Below, piece after piece: positions 19,613 to 27,729 of a stretch of 64,000 bases of DNA. The stretch's first letter is position 1. Every line of letters begins with the position of its first letter. Under the pieces are notes generated by a model. The model ran no database searches. It worked only from the letters and a program-made list of their open reading frames with translations, and had not been told where the DNA came from. The stretch is from the NCBI RefSeq assembly GCF_030324495.1, contig NZ_JACAGN010000003.1, forward strand, positions 215,735 through 279,734, in the 5' to 3' direction. A program made the position numbers and the translations under genes. This stretch comes from Myroides sp. 1354. Its GTDB lineage: Bacteria > Bacteroidota > Bacteroidia > Flavobacteriales > Flavobacteriaceae.

Positions 19613-19639
19613 AATGTGTGTAATTTAGAGATTAATAAA

Positions 19640-19936
19640 TTATTTTACTTTTACTTCTGTGTTTGACTTTACACCTTCTACAAACACTTTAGCTGGTTTA
19701 AATGCAGGAATGTTGTGAGCCGGAATTCTAATTGTTGTGTTTTTAGAAATGTTTCTTCCAGTTTTCTCAGCTCTAGTTTTGATGATAAAACTTCCAAAAC
19801 CTCTTAAATACACATTTTCACCTGTTTCTAACGACGCTTTTACTTCATCCATAAAAGATTCTACTGTCGCTTGAACGTCACCTTTCTCAAGCCCTAATTT
19901 CTCTGAAATTTTAGCTACAATGTCCGCTTTAGTCAT
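19640..19936 (-). CDS. HU/IHF family DNA-binding protein
   Basis: A 98-residue histone-like nucleoid protein that bends DNA as a dimer. It has the family start MTKADIVAKISEKLGL, the LRGFGSFIIKTRAEKTGRN motif and the arm-tip Pro within TTIRIPAHNIPAFKPAK. HU and IHF cannot be told apart from sequence alone here. It has a good -7 box upstream (19983-19990, minus strand) and is divergent from mutY. The small AURKAIP1-type gene follows on the same strand. Confidence 0.94.
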   Translation of the reverse strand: MTKADIVAKISEKLGLEKGDVQATVESFMDEVKASLETGENVYLRGFGSFIIKTRAEKTGRNISKNTTIRIPAHNIPAFKPAKVFVEGVKSNTEVKVK

Positions 19937-19982
19937 TTTAGATATTAATTATATTTGTTGTTGTCCGTTTTTTTAGAGTGTG

Positions 19983-19990
19983 CAAATATA
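19983..19990 (-). promoter_or_regulatory. -7 box of HU promoter
   Basis: TATATTTG on the minus strand, 47 bases upstream of the HU ATG. Confidence 0.6.
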
Positions 19991-20047
19991 TTAATTTATA
20001 ATCCAATAATTCAATCTTAATCGATTAAAATTTAATTATATATCGTT

Positions 20048-20055
20048 TATTTTTG
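20048..20055 (+). promoter_or_regulatory. -7 box of mutY promoter
   Basis: TATTTTTG, 19 bases before the mutY ATG; divergent from the HU promoter about 60 bases away. Confidence 0.5.
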
Positions 20056-20074
20056 CCCCTCACACATTTTAATC

Positions 20075-21109
20075 ATGATTTTCTCTAACAAACTAATAGC
20101 TTGGTACTTAGACAACAAACGCATTTTACCTTGGCGTGAAACAAAAGATCCTTATTACATTTGGCTATCAGAAATTATACTTCAACAGACGCGTGTAGCA
20201 CAAGGATTACCCTATTTTGAGGCTTTTAAACAGACTTATCCTACTGTTTTTGATCTAGCAAATGCCCAAGAGGATGATGTTTTATTACTTTGGCAAGGCT
20301 TAGGATACTACAGCCGCGCGCGTAATTTACACGCAACAGCTAAAAAGGTAGCCTACGAACTAAATGGACAATTCCCAACCACTTATAAGGAGTTACTTAC
20401 CCTCAAAGGTGTAGGTGAATACACCGCTGCTGCAATAGCCTCTATCGCTTATGATGAAGTCGTTCCCGTTGTGGATGGAAATGTTTTTCGAGTTCTCGCA
20501 CGAATTTACGGAATTACATCTGATATATCTACTCAAAGAACAAAAAAAGAGTTTCAACAAGTAGCTGCAGGCCTTATTCCTAAAGAGAATCCAGCTATTT
20601 TTAACCAAGCCATCATGGATTTTGGCGCCACTCAATGTACTCCTAAAGGAACGGATTGTACGCCTTGCCCCTTTCAAACGACTTGTGTGGCTTATCAAAC
20701 CAATCAAATCGACAAACTACCCGTCAAATTGAGTAAAACCAAGGTAAAGAATCGCTATATGGATTTCTTAATATACCTAGATAAAGAGGGAAATACTCAA
20801 CTAGAACAACGCATTAAAAAGGATATTTGGCAAAACTTATATCAATTTCCTGTTGTGGATCGATTTGATGAAACACCAATCAACATAAGAGAACATATCG
20901 AAGCACAGCAAAATAAACCGCCGATTACTCAGGTAGAATGCCTAACAGAAGAGGTTATTATTCATCAACTTTCTCATCAAAAACTGCACATTCACTTTTG
21001 GCTAATCAAAACGAATCATACCCTAGAGCATGCAATCCCTTGGACAGAATTAAATAAATTTGGTTTTCCAATTGTAATTCATAACTTTATTCAATCCTTA
21101 ACTGTATAA
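20075..21109 (+). CDS. mutY: A/G-specific adenine DNA glycosylase MutY
   Basis: Removes adenine mispaired with 8-oxoguanine. The 344-residue protein contains the catalytic Glu in SEIILQQTRV, the helix-hairpin-helix LKGVGEYTAAAI with the following catalytic Asp in VVDGNVFRVLAR, and a complete [4Fe-4S] loop with spacing C-x6-C-x2-C-x5-C (CTPKGTDCTPCPFQTTC). A C-terminal NUDIX-like 8-oxoG recognition domain begins near residue 225. It is followed by ssb after 11 bases and then gldD, so all three are probably one transcript. Confidence 0.96.
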   Translation: MIFSNKLIAWYLDNKRILPWRETKDPYYIWLSEIILQQTRVAQGLPYFEAFKQTYPTVFDLANAQEDDVLLLWQGLGYYSRARNLHATAKKVAYELNGQFPTTYKELLTLKGVGEYTAAAIASIAYDEVVPVVDGNVFRVLARIYGITSDISTQRTKKEFQQVAAGLIPKENPAIFNQAIMDFGATQCTPKGTDCTPCPFQTTCVAYQTNQIDKLPVKLSKTKVKNRYMDFLIYLDKEGNTQLEQRIKKDIWQNLYQFPVVDRFDETPINIREHIEAQQNKPPITQVECLTEEVIIHQLSHQKLHIHFWLIKTNHTLEHAIPWTELNKFGFPIVIHNFIQSLTV

Positions 21110-21120
21110 TTTTTTCACTT

Positions 21121-21561
21121 ATGAATGGCACACTGAACAAAGTTACCCTTATTGGCCACCTAGGCGAAAATGTCAAGATACATTATTTTGAAAACGGCAA
21201 TTGTATTGGACGTTTTCCCTTAGCTACCAATGAAGTTTACATTAATAAGTCAACCAATGAACGCATTACTTCAACGGAATGGCACAACATAGTAGTTCGC
21301 AACAAACAAGCGGAAATCTGTGAAAAACACCTAACGAAGGGAGATCGCATTTACGTAGAAGGTAGAATTCGAACGAGACAGTGGATGACAGAAGAAGGGA
21401 TCCAAAAACAAATTGTAGAAATCATAGTAACAGAATTCATGTTCTTAGATACCAAAAAAGAAAGTGGAAAAGCAGTTACACCTGAAGAAATAGAACGCAA
21501 AAGAACCCTTGATAATTTCTCTATTCCAGGGGAAAACAACAACGACAATTTGCCTTTTTAA
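21121..21561 (+). CDS. ssb: Single-stranded DNA-binding protein
   Basis: A 146-residue OB-fold protein: NKVTLIGHLGENVKIHYF, STEWHNIVVRNKQAEICEKHLTKGDRIYVEGRIRTRQW. It ends in the acidic interaction tail NNDNLPF, a variant of the DDIPF tip that recruits repair partners. It sits between mutY and gldD. This length is short for a main SSB but fits the second, mutY-linked SSB found in Flavobacteriaceae; another ssb elsewhere is possible. Confidence 0.93.
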   Translation: MNGTLNKVTLIGHLGENVKIHYFENGNCIGRFPLATNEVYINKSTNERITSTEWHNIVVRNKQAEICEKHLTKGDRIYVEGRIRTRQWMTEEGIQKQIVEIIVTEFMFLDTKKESGKAVTPEEIERKRTLDNFSIPGENNNDNLPF

Positions 21562-21581
21562 TCGGATAAGTAAATAAATTT

Positions 21582-22166
21582 ATGTTCCAAAAAACATCTG
21601 CCCTTTATGGCGCTGCCTTTTTAGGCGCACTGCTAATGCTAGGTTCTTGTAAAAAAGAAACAACTCCAAGACCCAATGCCTATCTAGCACTTCAATACCC
21701 AAAACCAGAATATCAAAGCTACGAAAACTCGTACCATCACTTTACATTTGATTTGAATAAAAATACCTCTGTAAAAGAAGTTAAATCAACAGCTTTTGAA
21801 GTGCATTATCCACAAATGAAAGCGACTGTTTTCATGAATTACAAAACGGTAGACAACAATTTAGATGCGTTACTAAAAGATGCTCAAAAATTGACCTATG
21901 AACATTTTATCAAAGCAGACGAGATTATCGAGCAACCTTACCTCAATGAAGAAGATCGCGTTTTTGGTATGTTTTATCACGTAGGAGGAAATGCAGCAAC
22001 GAATGTACAATTCTACGCTACAGATAGTGTAAAAAACTTTGTTGTAGCCTCTTTGTATTTTTATGCCAAACCAAACTTTGACTCTATTCTGCCCGCCAGT
22101 CATTATATCCAACAGGATATGCGAAAGATGTTAGAATCTTTGCGTTGGGAAGAAACTAAAAAATAA
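21582..22166 (+). CDS. gldD: Gliding motility lipoprotein GldD
   Basis: A 194-residue lipoprotein with lipobox LLMLGSC, lipid Cys at 23. The mature part (RPNAYLALQYPKPEYQSYENSYHHFTF, ending with QQDMRKMLESLRWE) matches GldD, a component needed for type IX secretion/gliding in Flavobacterium johnsoniae. In that genome the order is ssb-gldE-gldD; here only 20 bases separate ssb from gldD, so gldE is not at its usual place. It ends with a bidirectional terminator. In non-gliding relatives GldD most likely serves secretion only. Confidence 0.9.
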   Translation: MFQKTSALYGAAFLGALLMLGSCKKETTPRPNAYLALQYPKPEYQSYENSYHHFTFDLNKNTSVKEVKSTAFEVHYPQMKATVFMNYKTVDNNLDALLKDAQKLTYEHFIKADEIIEQPYLNEEDRVFGMFYHVGGNAATNVQFYATDSVKNFVVASLYFYAKPNFDSILPASHYIQQDMRKMLESLRWEETKK

Positions 22167-22170
22167 TAAA

Positions 22171-22199
22171 AAACTCGATCTGTAGATCGAGTTTTTTTA
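22171..22199. terminator. Bidirectional terminator after gldD
   Basis: AAACTCGATC / GATCGAGTTT with TGTA loop plus T-run; convergent genes on both sides. Confidence 0.9.
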
Positions 22200-22210
22200 T
22201 ACAATCGCTA

Positions 22211-22600
22211 TTAAAGCGTCTTAACCTCTAAATTCTCTACCGTATAACTGCCATTTGCAATTTTTTGAACCGTTTGTGTTAGCGATTCTCCATTTTGCTT
22301 TGCATCATCAAAGACTACTGTAGCTGTTTTACTCTCAAAATCTACTGTAGCTTCTTTTACTCCTTGCAGTCCAGATAATTTTCCTTCAATCATTTTTGCA
22401 CATCCCAAAGCACAAGTCATTCCTTCAATTTGAAAGGTAGCTTGTTCCATGTTTCCTGCCACTTCATTCGTCTCTGTTGTAGCTGTTTCTGTTTGCTCAA
22501 CCGTTTCTACTTGCTCTGCTTCTTTTTTAGTCTCGCTTTTACATCCCACTAAAAAAGCTCCCCCTAATAAGGCAACTAATCCTAGTTTTACTATTTTCAT
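22211..22600 (-). CDS. Heavy-metal-associated (HMA) domain lipoprotein
   Basis: A 129-residue lipoprotein with lipobox GAFLVGC (Cys20). A Glu/Thr-rich linker (residues 25-50) follows, then an HMA fold from about 53 to the end (ATFQIEGMTCALGCAKMIEGKL ... ATVDFESKTATVVFDDAK). The metal site reads C63-A-L-G-C67, a CxxxC spacing rather than the usual CxxC, so metal affinity may differ. The likely role is periplasmic copper or other soft-metal binding, by family analogy. It is monocistronic, with its own -7 box at 22646-22653. Confidence 0.85.
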   Translation of the reverse strand: MKIVKLGLVALLGGAFLVGCKSETKKEAEQVETVEQTETATTETNEVAGNMEQATFQIEGMTCALGCAKMIEGKLSGLQGVKEATVDFESKTATVVFDDAKQNGESLTQTVQKIANGSYTVENLEVKTL

Positions 22601-22645
22601 CTTGTTGTATATTAATACTTTGATTCTTAAATTCTTTTACAGGAA

Positions 22646-22653
22646 CAAAAATA
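22646..22653 (-). promoter_or_regulatory. -7 box of HMA lipoprotein gene
   Basis: Minus-strand TATTTTTG, 46 bases upstream of the start. Confidence 0.5.
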
Positions 22654-22744
22654 CAAAAAAATAAATCCTCCACTTCTTCTAATTCACTCTTTTTATTTTG
22701 AGAATCAATACTTCTCATTTTTTTGTACCCTTCTTTTTATCTCA

Positions 22745-22783
22745 AACAAAAAAAGTCGCTATTCAAAATGAATAGCGACTTTT
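22745..22783 (-). terminator. Terminator of the M16 peptidase operon
   Basis: 15-bp stem AAAAGTCGCTATTCA / TGAATAGCGACTTTT; T-run on the minus strand. Confidence 0.88.
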
Positions 22784-22813
22784 CAAAAGAATTATAATTA
22801 ATTTTAAAAAAGA

Positions 22814-24859
22814 TTATTTAAAATCTGCATCCGATACTCCTTCGTTAACTTTAATTTCCTTGATTTTCATTTCGATTTCAATACCGACATTCATCGTTTG
22901 AACGAATGGAAATTTAATTCCTTTTACTTCTTTGTAATCTGAATAGTTAACCACTTGTTGCATTTTTTGCCCCATTTGTTCTACTTCTTGTACCACAGCT
23001 ACTTTTAATCCTGTTGTTACATCATAATAGCTTGTTGTGTTACCTGCTTTTACACCATACGCATCAACACCATTGATTGATTCAATACCTGTTAACACAG
23101 CATTTGCATCTGCTTTTAACTCTCCAAAAGGAACAGCTTCAGCTTGAGCCTCTTTTAACTCTTCTCCTGTGATATCCGTTTTTTGTCCTTGTACAACGGC
23201 ATACCCCATTTTAGGCGTAATCACTTGTTTTGACATGACTGCTCCCATCATTTTTTGTTCTGATGATAAAAAGCCGTCTTTTACTTTATTTACCATTTCC
23301 AATTTCATTCCTTGTACTTCAGCTTCACTAGTAATCAACAAGGATTTCACTGCTTTTACTTTTGCATCTCCTCCAATCGCTTGAATGTAGTTTGCCAAAA
23401 CAGTTTGTACAGTTACTCCTGCAGGTACTTCTTTCTTGAATACTGGTTTTTCCACAGGATTTGCCTCTTTGTCATAGAAGAACATTGGCTTGTTTAATCC
23501 TTCTAATCCTGCAACAACATCTGCTCCTTTTCCAACAATTACAATACGCATATTGTCTTTCAAGAAATACTTTTGTGCTGCTTTTTGGATATCCGCCGCT
23601 GTTACTGCATTGATTCCCTTAATGTAATTTTCGTAAAAATTAGCTGGTAATTTATGTAATTCTTTATTTAAGGCATAACGGGCTACAGTTTCTGGTTTTT
23701 GAATTTCCATCACAAAGTTTCCAATATACTTCGCTTTTGCCATTTTCAACTCTTCGTCTTTCACTAGTGTAGTGCGCATCAAGTCGATTTCTTTGATAAA
23801 TTCAGTTACTGCACTATCCGTTACAACGTTTCGAACCGATGCACTCGCTCTAAATTTACCTGGATATTTGCGCGCTGTGCTGATTGAAGAATACGCACCA
23901 TAGGTCCATCCATGTGCCTCACGTAAATTCAAGAACAAACGTCCTTCACCACCTCCACCTAGGATTTGATTTGCTAAAATAGCAGCAAAATAATCGGAGT
24001 CTGTCATTTTTAATTCTACTTCGCTAATCAATGCAATTTCTGACTGTACTGCATTGGGCATATTAACGAAATCAATTTGCGTTTTCGCTACATTTTTATT
24101 GGTTGTTGCTTCAGCAAATGTAGTTGCTGATTTTTTCCAATTGTTGAATAACGATTTCACCGCTTTTTCTGTTTTCTTGTAATCTACGTCCCCAACTACA
24201 ACTAAATAAGCGTTGTTTGGTGTAAAGTACTTCGCATAATATTCTTGTACATCTGCCAACGTAACATTTGAAACAGTAGCTTCGGTTTCAAACTCACCCG
24301 CTGCCGTGTTTTTACCGTATAATAAGGCATCTTCTACTCGACTTGCAACTGCAGATACACTTTTTTCACTTGTTTTTAACGATTCGATGACTTGGGCTTT
24401 AGCTTTGTCAAATTCTTCTTGTGTAATTACAGAATTTAATGCTCCATCAGCCAATAAACCTAAAATCGTTTCATTGTATTTAGACAATCCACTCGCAAAT
24501 GCACCACTAGAAGCAAAACGAACATTTGCCCCTAAGAAATCAATTTCATCATTGAATTTCTCTTTGGACATTTTTTTTGTTTGGTTCCCTAATACTTGAG
24601 ATAAAATTGAAGTTACCCCTGCCTTATCTCCTTCAGCAACCAACGGATTATCGATGGTTAATGTATAAGATACTTGAGGTAATTTATGATTGGGAACAAC
24701 CAATACTTTTAATCCATTCTTTAATACAAATGAAGTTGGTTGTCCTACGTGAACGGTTGGTACAGGTCCTGAAACAGGTTGTTTTCTATCTTGTGCATGT
24801 AATTGAGCAACTGTTAAAGCCAAAGCTAAACTAGCTGCATATAGGTATACTTTTTTCAT
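22814..24859 (-). CDS. M16 family peptidase, zinc-site-deficient partner subunit, with C-terminal extension
   Basis: A 681-residue exported protein (signal MKKVYLYAASLALALTVAQLHA). The two M16 half-domains lie in residues 30-450. No HxxEH zinc motif is present; instead it has the C-terminal-subunit features such as LREAHGWTYGAYSSIS. It is thus the inactive partner of the next upstream gene, and together they would form the two-subunit clamshell peptidase. About 200 extra residues at the end (YIQAIGGDAKVKAVKSLLI ... KEVKGIKFPFVQ) look like the LolA/outer-membrane-carrier-like beta domain often fused in Bacteroidota. An ATG at 24880 overlaps the upstream stop (TAATG), but the ATG at 24859 begins the signal peptide and is preferred. 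Confidence 0.88.
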   Translation of the reverse strand: MKKVYLYAASLALALTVAQLHAQDRKQPVSGPVPTVHVGQPTSFVLKNGLKVLVVPNHKLPQVSYTLTIDNPLVAEGDKAGVTSILSQVLGNQTKKMSKEKFNDEIDFLGANVRFASSGAFASGLSKYNETILGLLADGALNSVITQEEFDKAKAQVIESLKTSEKSVSAVASRVEDALLYGKNTAAGEFETEATVSNVTLADVQEYYAKYFTPNNAYLVVVGDVDYKKTEKAVKSLFNNWKKSATTFAEATTNKNVAKTQIDFVNMPNAVQSEIALISEVELKMTDSDYFAAILANQILGGGGEGRLFLNLREAHGWTYGAYSSISTARKYPGKFRASASVRNVVTDSAVTEFIKEIDLMRTTLVKDEELKMAKAKYIGNFVMEIQKPETVARYALNKELHKLPANFYENYIKGINAVTAADIQKAAQKYFLKDNMRIVIVGKGADVVAGLEGLNKPMFFYDKEANPVEKPVFKKEVPAGVTVQTVLANYIQAIGGDAKVKAVKSLLITSEAEVQGMKLEMVNKVKDGFLSSEQKMMGAVMSKQVITPKMGYAVVQGQKTDITGEELKEAQAEAVPFGELKADANAVLTGIESINGVDAYGVKAGNTTSYYDVTTGLKVAVVQEVEQMGQKMQQVVNYSDYKEVKGIKFPFVQTMNVGIEIEMKIKEIKVNEGVSDADFK

Positions 24860-24879
24860 TTCTCTCTTACTGTTTAGCA

Positions 24880-26199
24880 TTAGTTTTTAACGTCTTTCTC
24901 TGGAGTATAATCTAAAATCAAACGCTGATTTTTATTCAAATATTTCTTAGCTACCTCGCGGATTTCCTCACGTGTAATATCTCTGTACATCTCAATATTT
25001 GTGTTGATCAGATTTGTGTCTCCATACAACAAACTATAGGTAGCTAAATTATGTGCTAAACCTTCTAAGTCTGAATTTCCACTCACGTATTCATTTTCCA
25101 ATACGTTTTGTAATTTTTGGAAATCGCGTTCAGAAATTAATTCCGTCTGTAATTTTTCAATTTCTTTGTCAATTTCAGTTACTAGGTCTTCTGTTGTATA
25201 CCCTTGCATTGGTAAACCGTAGATTAAGTAAGCACCATAATCCTCTTGACTCAAGTTAAAAGCTCCAATTTCTAATGCTTTTTTCTGCTCATCTACAATT
25301 TTCTTGTACAATCTAGAGCTCTTTCCATTTGATAAAATAGAAGAAATCATATCCAATACACGGGCTTCGCGTGTTTTCATTGAAGGTGTACGATACGCTT
25401 GAACCAACATCGGAATTTGAACGTTTGGATCTTGGTATTCTGCTCTAATTTCTTTTGTAATTGGATCTTCTTGAATAGCTGTACGCGTTACTGCTGTCCC
25501 TTTTGCAATTGATCCAAAATACTGTTGAATCCATTTTTTCGCTTGTGCTGTTTCAAAATCACCAGCAACCACTAATACAGCGTTATTTGGAATGTAAAAT
25601 TTCTTATTGAACGCTAAGAACTCCTCTAATGTAGCTGCATCTAAATGCTCCATTGATCCAATAGGCGCCCAACGATACGGGTGTTTCTTGAATAAATTTT
25701 CTTTTACTTGAGGCAACAACTGTCCGTACGGTTGATTGTCCATACGCAAGCGCTTTTCTTCTTTTACTACCTCATTTTGTGTATCTACACCAATTTGGTT
25801 GATAATAGGATGCATTAAACGCTCAGATTCCATCCACAACCCTAATTCTAAGTTATTCGAAGGAAACACTTCATAGTAATATGTTCTATCATCTGAAGTA
25901 TTCGCATTATTTTTTCCCCCATTCGCCGTTACCAACTTGAACCATTCTCCACGTTCAATGTTTTGTGTTCCTTCAAACAATAAATGTTCAAAGAAATGTG
26001 CAAATCCCGTACGATCAGGATTCTCATCCTTTGCTCCTACGTGATACATCACAGAGGTAATAATTACAGGCGCTGATTTATCCTGATGTAAAACAACTTT
26101 TAGCCCATTGTCCAAGGTGTATTCTTCGAATTCCACTTTTTGAGCTGACGCTGTCATTCCGTAAAATAATGCGCCCAAAATCAAGAGTGATCTTTTCAT
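24880..26199 (-). CDS. M16 family zinc peptidase, catalytic subunit
   Basis: A 439-residue exported metallopeptidase with signal MKRSLLILGALFYGMTASAQ. It has the inverted zinc motif HFFEH (in GFAHFFEHLLFEGT), and the downstream acidic ligand is supplied by the NEVVKEEKRLRMDNQPY region. It is the active half of the pair with the following gene; their stop and start codons overlap or nearly do, so stoichiometric translation is likely. The substrate is unknown; peptide clean-up in the periplasm is the family role. Confidence 0.93.
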   Translation of the reverse strand: MKRSLLILGALFYGMTASAQKVEFEEYTLDNGLKVVLHQDKSAPVIITSVMYHVGAKDENPDRTGFAHFFEHLLFEGTQNIERGEWFKLVTANGGKNNANTSDDRTYYYEVFPSNNLELGLWMESERLMHPIINQIGVDTQNEVVKEEKRLRMDNQPYGQLLPQVKENLFKKHPYRWAPIGSMEHLDAATLEEFLAFNKKFYIPNNAVLVVAGDFETAQAKKWIQQYFGSIAKGTAVTRTAIQEDPITKEIRAEYQDPNVQIPMLVQAYRTPSMKTREARVLDMISSILSNGKSSRLYKKIVDEQKKALEIGAFNLSQEDYGAYLIYGLPMQGYTTEDLVTEIDKEIEKLQTELISERDFQKLQNVLENEYVSGNSDLEGLAHNLATYSLLYGDTNLINTNIEMYRDITREEIREVAKKYLNKNQRLILDYTPEKDVKN

Positions 26200-26476
26200 T
26201 TTGTAGTTTTTGAATTTAGTTTATAGTATAATAAGACGCTTATTTTTCAAAATGTTACAGGGGAGTTAAGAGTAAAAACAAAATTTAACATTTTATTTAG
26301 TAAGATTCCTGCGTTGTAAAGCTGTGAAGCTGGTTGTTTGGGGTTTTGTTTTTTCGTTTTTTGCACAATTTTCGATGAAGAAAGAAAAGGACTTCCTTCA
26401 AAAAAGGAAAACGTTACTCCTTTTACGAACTTATAACTTACGAATCAAAACATTACAAAACAAATAATCAAAAAGA

Positions 26477-26507
26477 TTTGACCAATTAAAAAAGATTTGT
26501 AAATTTG
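26477..26507 (+). promoter_or_regulatory. rplU promoter, full -33/-7 pair
   Basis: TTTG at 26477-26480 and TAAATTTG at 26500-26507, separated by 19 bases, an excellent match to the Bacteroidota consensus. The rest of the 340-base gap from 26200 holds no convincing gene; only AT-rich leader sequence was seen. Confidence 0.75.
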
Positions 26508-26539
26508 CACACTTAAATAAACCTTAATAATTTATTGTT

Positions 26540-26902
26540 ATGTACGCAATCGTAGAGATAGCTGGGCAACAATTCAAAGTTAGCAAAGACCTTAAAGTTT
26601 ATGTTCACCGTTTGGCAACAGAAGAAGGAGCGACTATCACTTTTGATAAAGTTCTTTTAGTTGATGACAACAATAACATTACTGTAGGCGCCCCAGTTAT
26701 AGAAGGTGCTTCTGTAGAAGCTAAAGTTTTACAACACCTTAAAGGTGACAAAGTAATCGTTTTCAAAAAGAAAAGAAGAAAAGGTTACAAAAAGAAAAAC
26801 GGTCACAGACAAGCTTTGACTCAAATCGTAATTGAAGGAATCAACTTCGGTGGAGCAAAGAAAAAAGCGACTAAAAAAGAAACAGCTGAAGCAGCTGAGT
26901 AA
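26540..26902 (+). CDS. rplU: 50S ribosomal protein L21
   Basis: A 120-residue large-subunit protein that binds 23S rRNA domain II beside L20. MYAIVEIAGQQFKVSKDLKVYVHRL and the basic KVIVFKKKRRKGYKKKNGHRQALTQIVIEGI are diagnostic. The last 15 residues (GAKKKATKKETAEAAE) extend past the usual end, a Lys/Glu tail common in this phylum. It is followed after 24 bases by rpmA, the standard pair. Confidence 0.98.
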   Translation: MYAIVEIAGQQFKVSKDLKVYVHRLATEEGATITFDKVLLVDDNNNITVGAPVIEGASVEAKVLQHLKGDKVIVFKKKRRKGYKKKNGHRQALTQIVIEGINFGGAKKKATKKETAEAAE

Positions 26903-26926
26903 TTAACAATTTAAAATTATAACGTC

Positions 26927-27187
26927 ATGGCTCACAAAAAAGGTGTCGGAAGTTCAAAGAACGGTAGAGAATCAGAATCGAAACGCTTAGGTGTTAAGAT
27001 TTACGGTGGTCAAGCAGCTATCGCTGGAAACATCCTTGTAAGACAAAGAGGTTCTAAGCATAATCCTGGTGAAAACGTTTATATGGGAAAAGACCATACT
27101 TTACATGCTAAAGTTGACGGTGTTGTTAAATTCCAAAAGAAAAAAGACAACAAGTCTTACGTTTCAATCCTTCCATTCGAAGCTTAA
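26927..27187 (+). CDS. rpmA: 50S ribosomal protein L27
   Basis: An 86-residue protein whose N-terminal tail reaches the peptidyl transferase centre. [24 protein letters not shown] and [22 protein letters not shown] match the family. It begins directly with AHKKG, without the cleavable extension of Firmicutes. Cotranscribed with rplU; ends at a long palindromic terminator. Confidence 0.98.
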   Translation: MAHKKGVGSSKNGRESESKRLGVKIYGGQAAIAGNILVRQRGSKHNPGENVYMGKDHTLHAKVDGVVKFQKKKDNKSYVSILPFEA

Positions 27188-27230
27188 GAATCTATCTATC
27201 TGTGTGAACAGATAAAAGGTTAAAAAATAA

Positions 27231-27268
27231 AAAAAGGTATTGTGAAATTTCACAATACCTTTTTTTTT
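27231..27268 (+). terminator. Terminator after rpmA
   Basis: Continuous palindrome AGGTATTGTGAAA / TTTCACAATACCT flanked by A- and T-runs, 44 bases past the stop. Confidence 0.92.
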
Positions 27269-27290
27269 GGATGTGATTTTTCCATGTTCT

Positions 27291-27599
27291 GGGCAAATTG
27301 CCATTTGCCCCTACCGGATTCCTTTGGATGTGATTTTTCCATGTACAGGGCAAATTCCCATTTGCCCCTACCGGATTCCTTTGGATGTGATTTTTCCATG
27401 TACAGGGCAAATTCCCATTTGCCCCTACGGGATTCATTGGGGTGTGATTTTTCCGTGTTCAGGCAAATTGCCATTTGCCCCTACGGGATTTCTTTTGGTT
27501 GTGATTTCTCGATATATAGGGCAAATTGCCATTTGCCCCTACGGGATTCCTTTGGATGTGATTTCTCGATATATAGGGCAAATTGCCATTTGCCCCTAC
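27291..27599 (-). repeat. Array of six REP-like palindromes (family 1)
   Basis: Six hairpins GGGCAAAT / ATTTGCCC with 4-base loops (TGCC or TCCC), starting at 27291, 27348, 27405, 27461, 27519 and 27576, so spaced 56-58 bases apart. Each is followed by CTAC on the + strand, i.e. preceded by GTAG(G) on the minus strand, the RAYT-type REP layout. Spacers come in two versions (ending CCATGTACA-like or CGATATATA). A pyrimidine tract (CTCCTTTCCTCTTTC) closes the right end. Apparent reading frames on both strands here are repeat translations. Confidence 0.88.
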
Positions 27600-27658
27600 T
27601 CCTTTCCTCTTTCTTCTCTCCAATAAATTATTCTTATTTAGAAAAAATAAAAATAATA

Positions 27659-27689
27659 TTGCACATCTCATTTTTGTTATTTATTTTTG
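27659..27689 (+). promoter_or_regulatory. Promoter of the 440-residue lipoprotein gene
   Basis: TTG at 27659-27661 and TATTTTTG at 27682-27689, 20 bases apart, 40 bases before the start codon. Confidence 0.6.
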
Positions 27690-27729
27690 GTCTAAATTAA
27701 ATTATAACTAAAAACATAATAATCTACAC

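Noticed and set aside
26375..26467. Possible 30-residue ORF in the M16-rplU gap
   Set aside because: Lys-rich sequence in AT-rich DNA with no promoter or terminator of its own; chance frame likely.
27192..27700. Overlapping reading frames on both strands in the family 1 array
   Set aside because: They are translations of the tandem palindromes, with repeated GANGNLP-like and CHLPL-like peptides and no promoter or family match.
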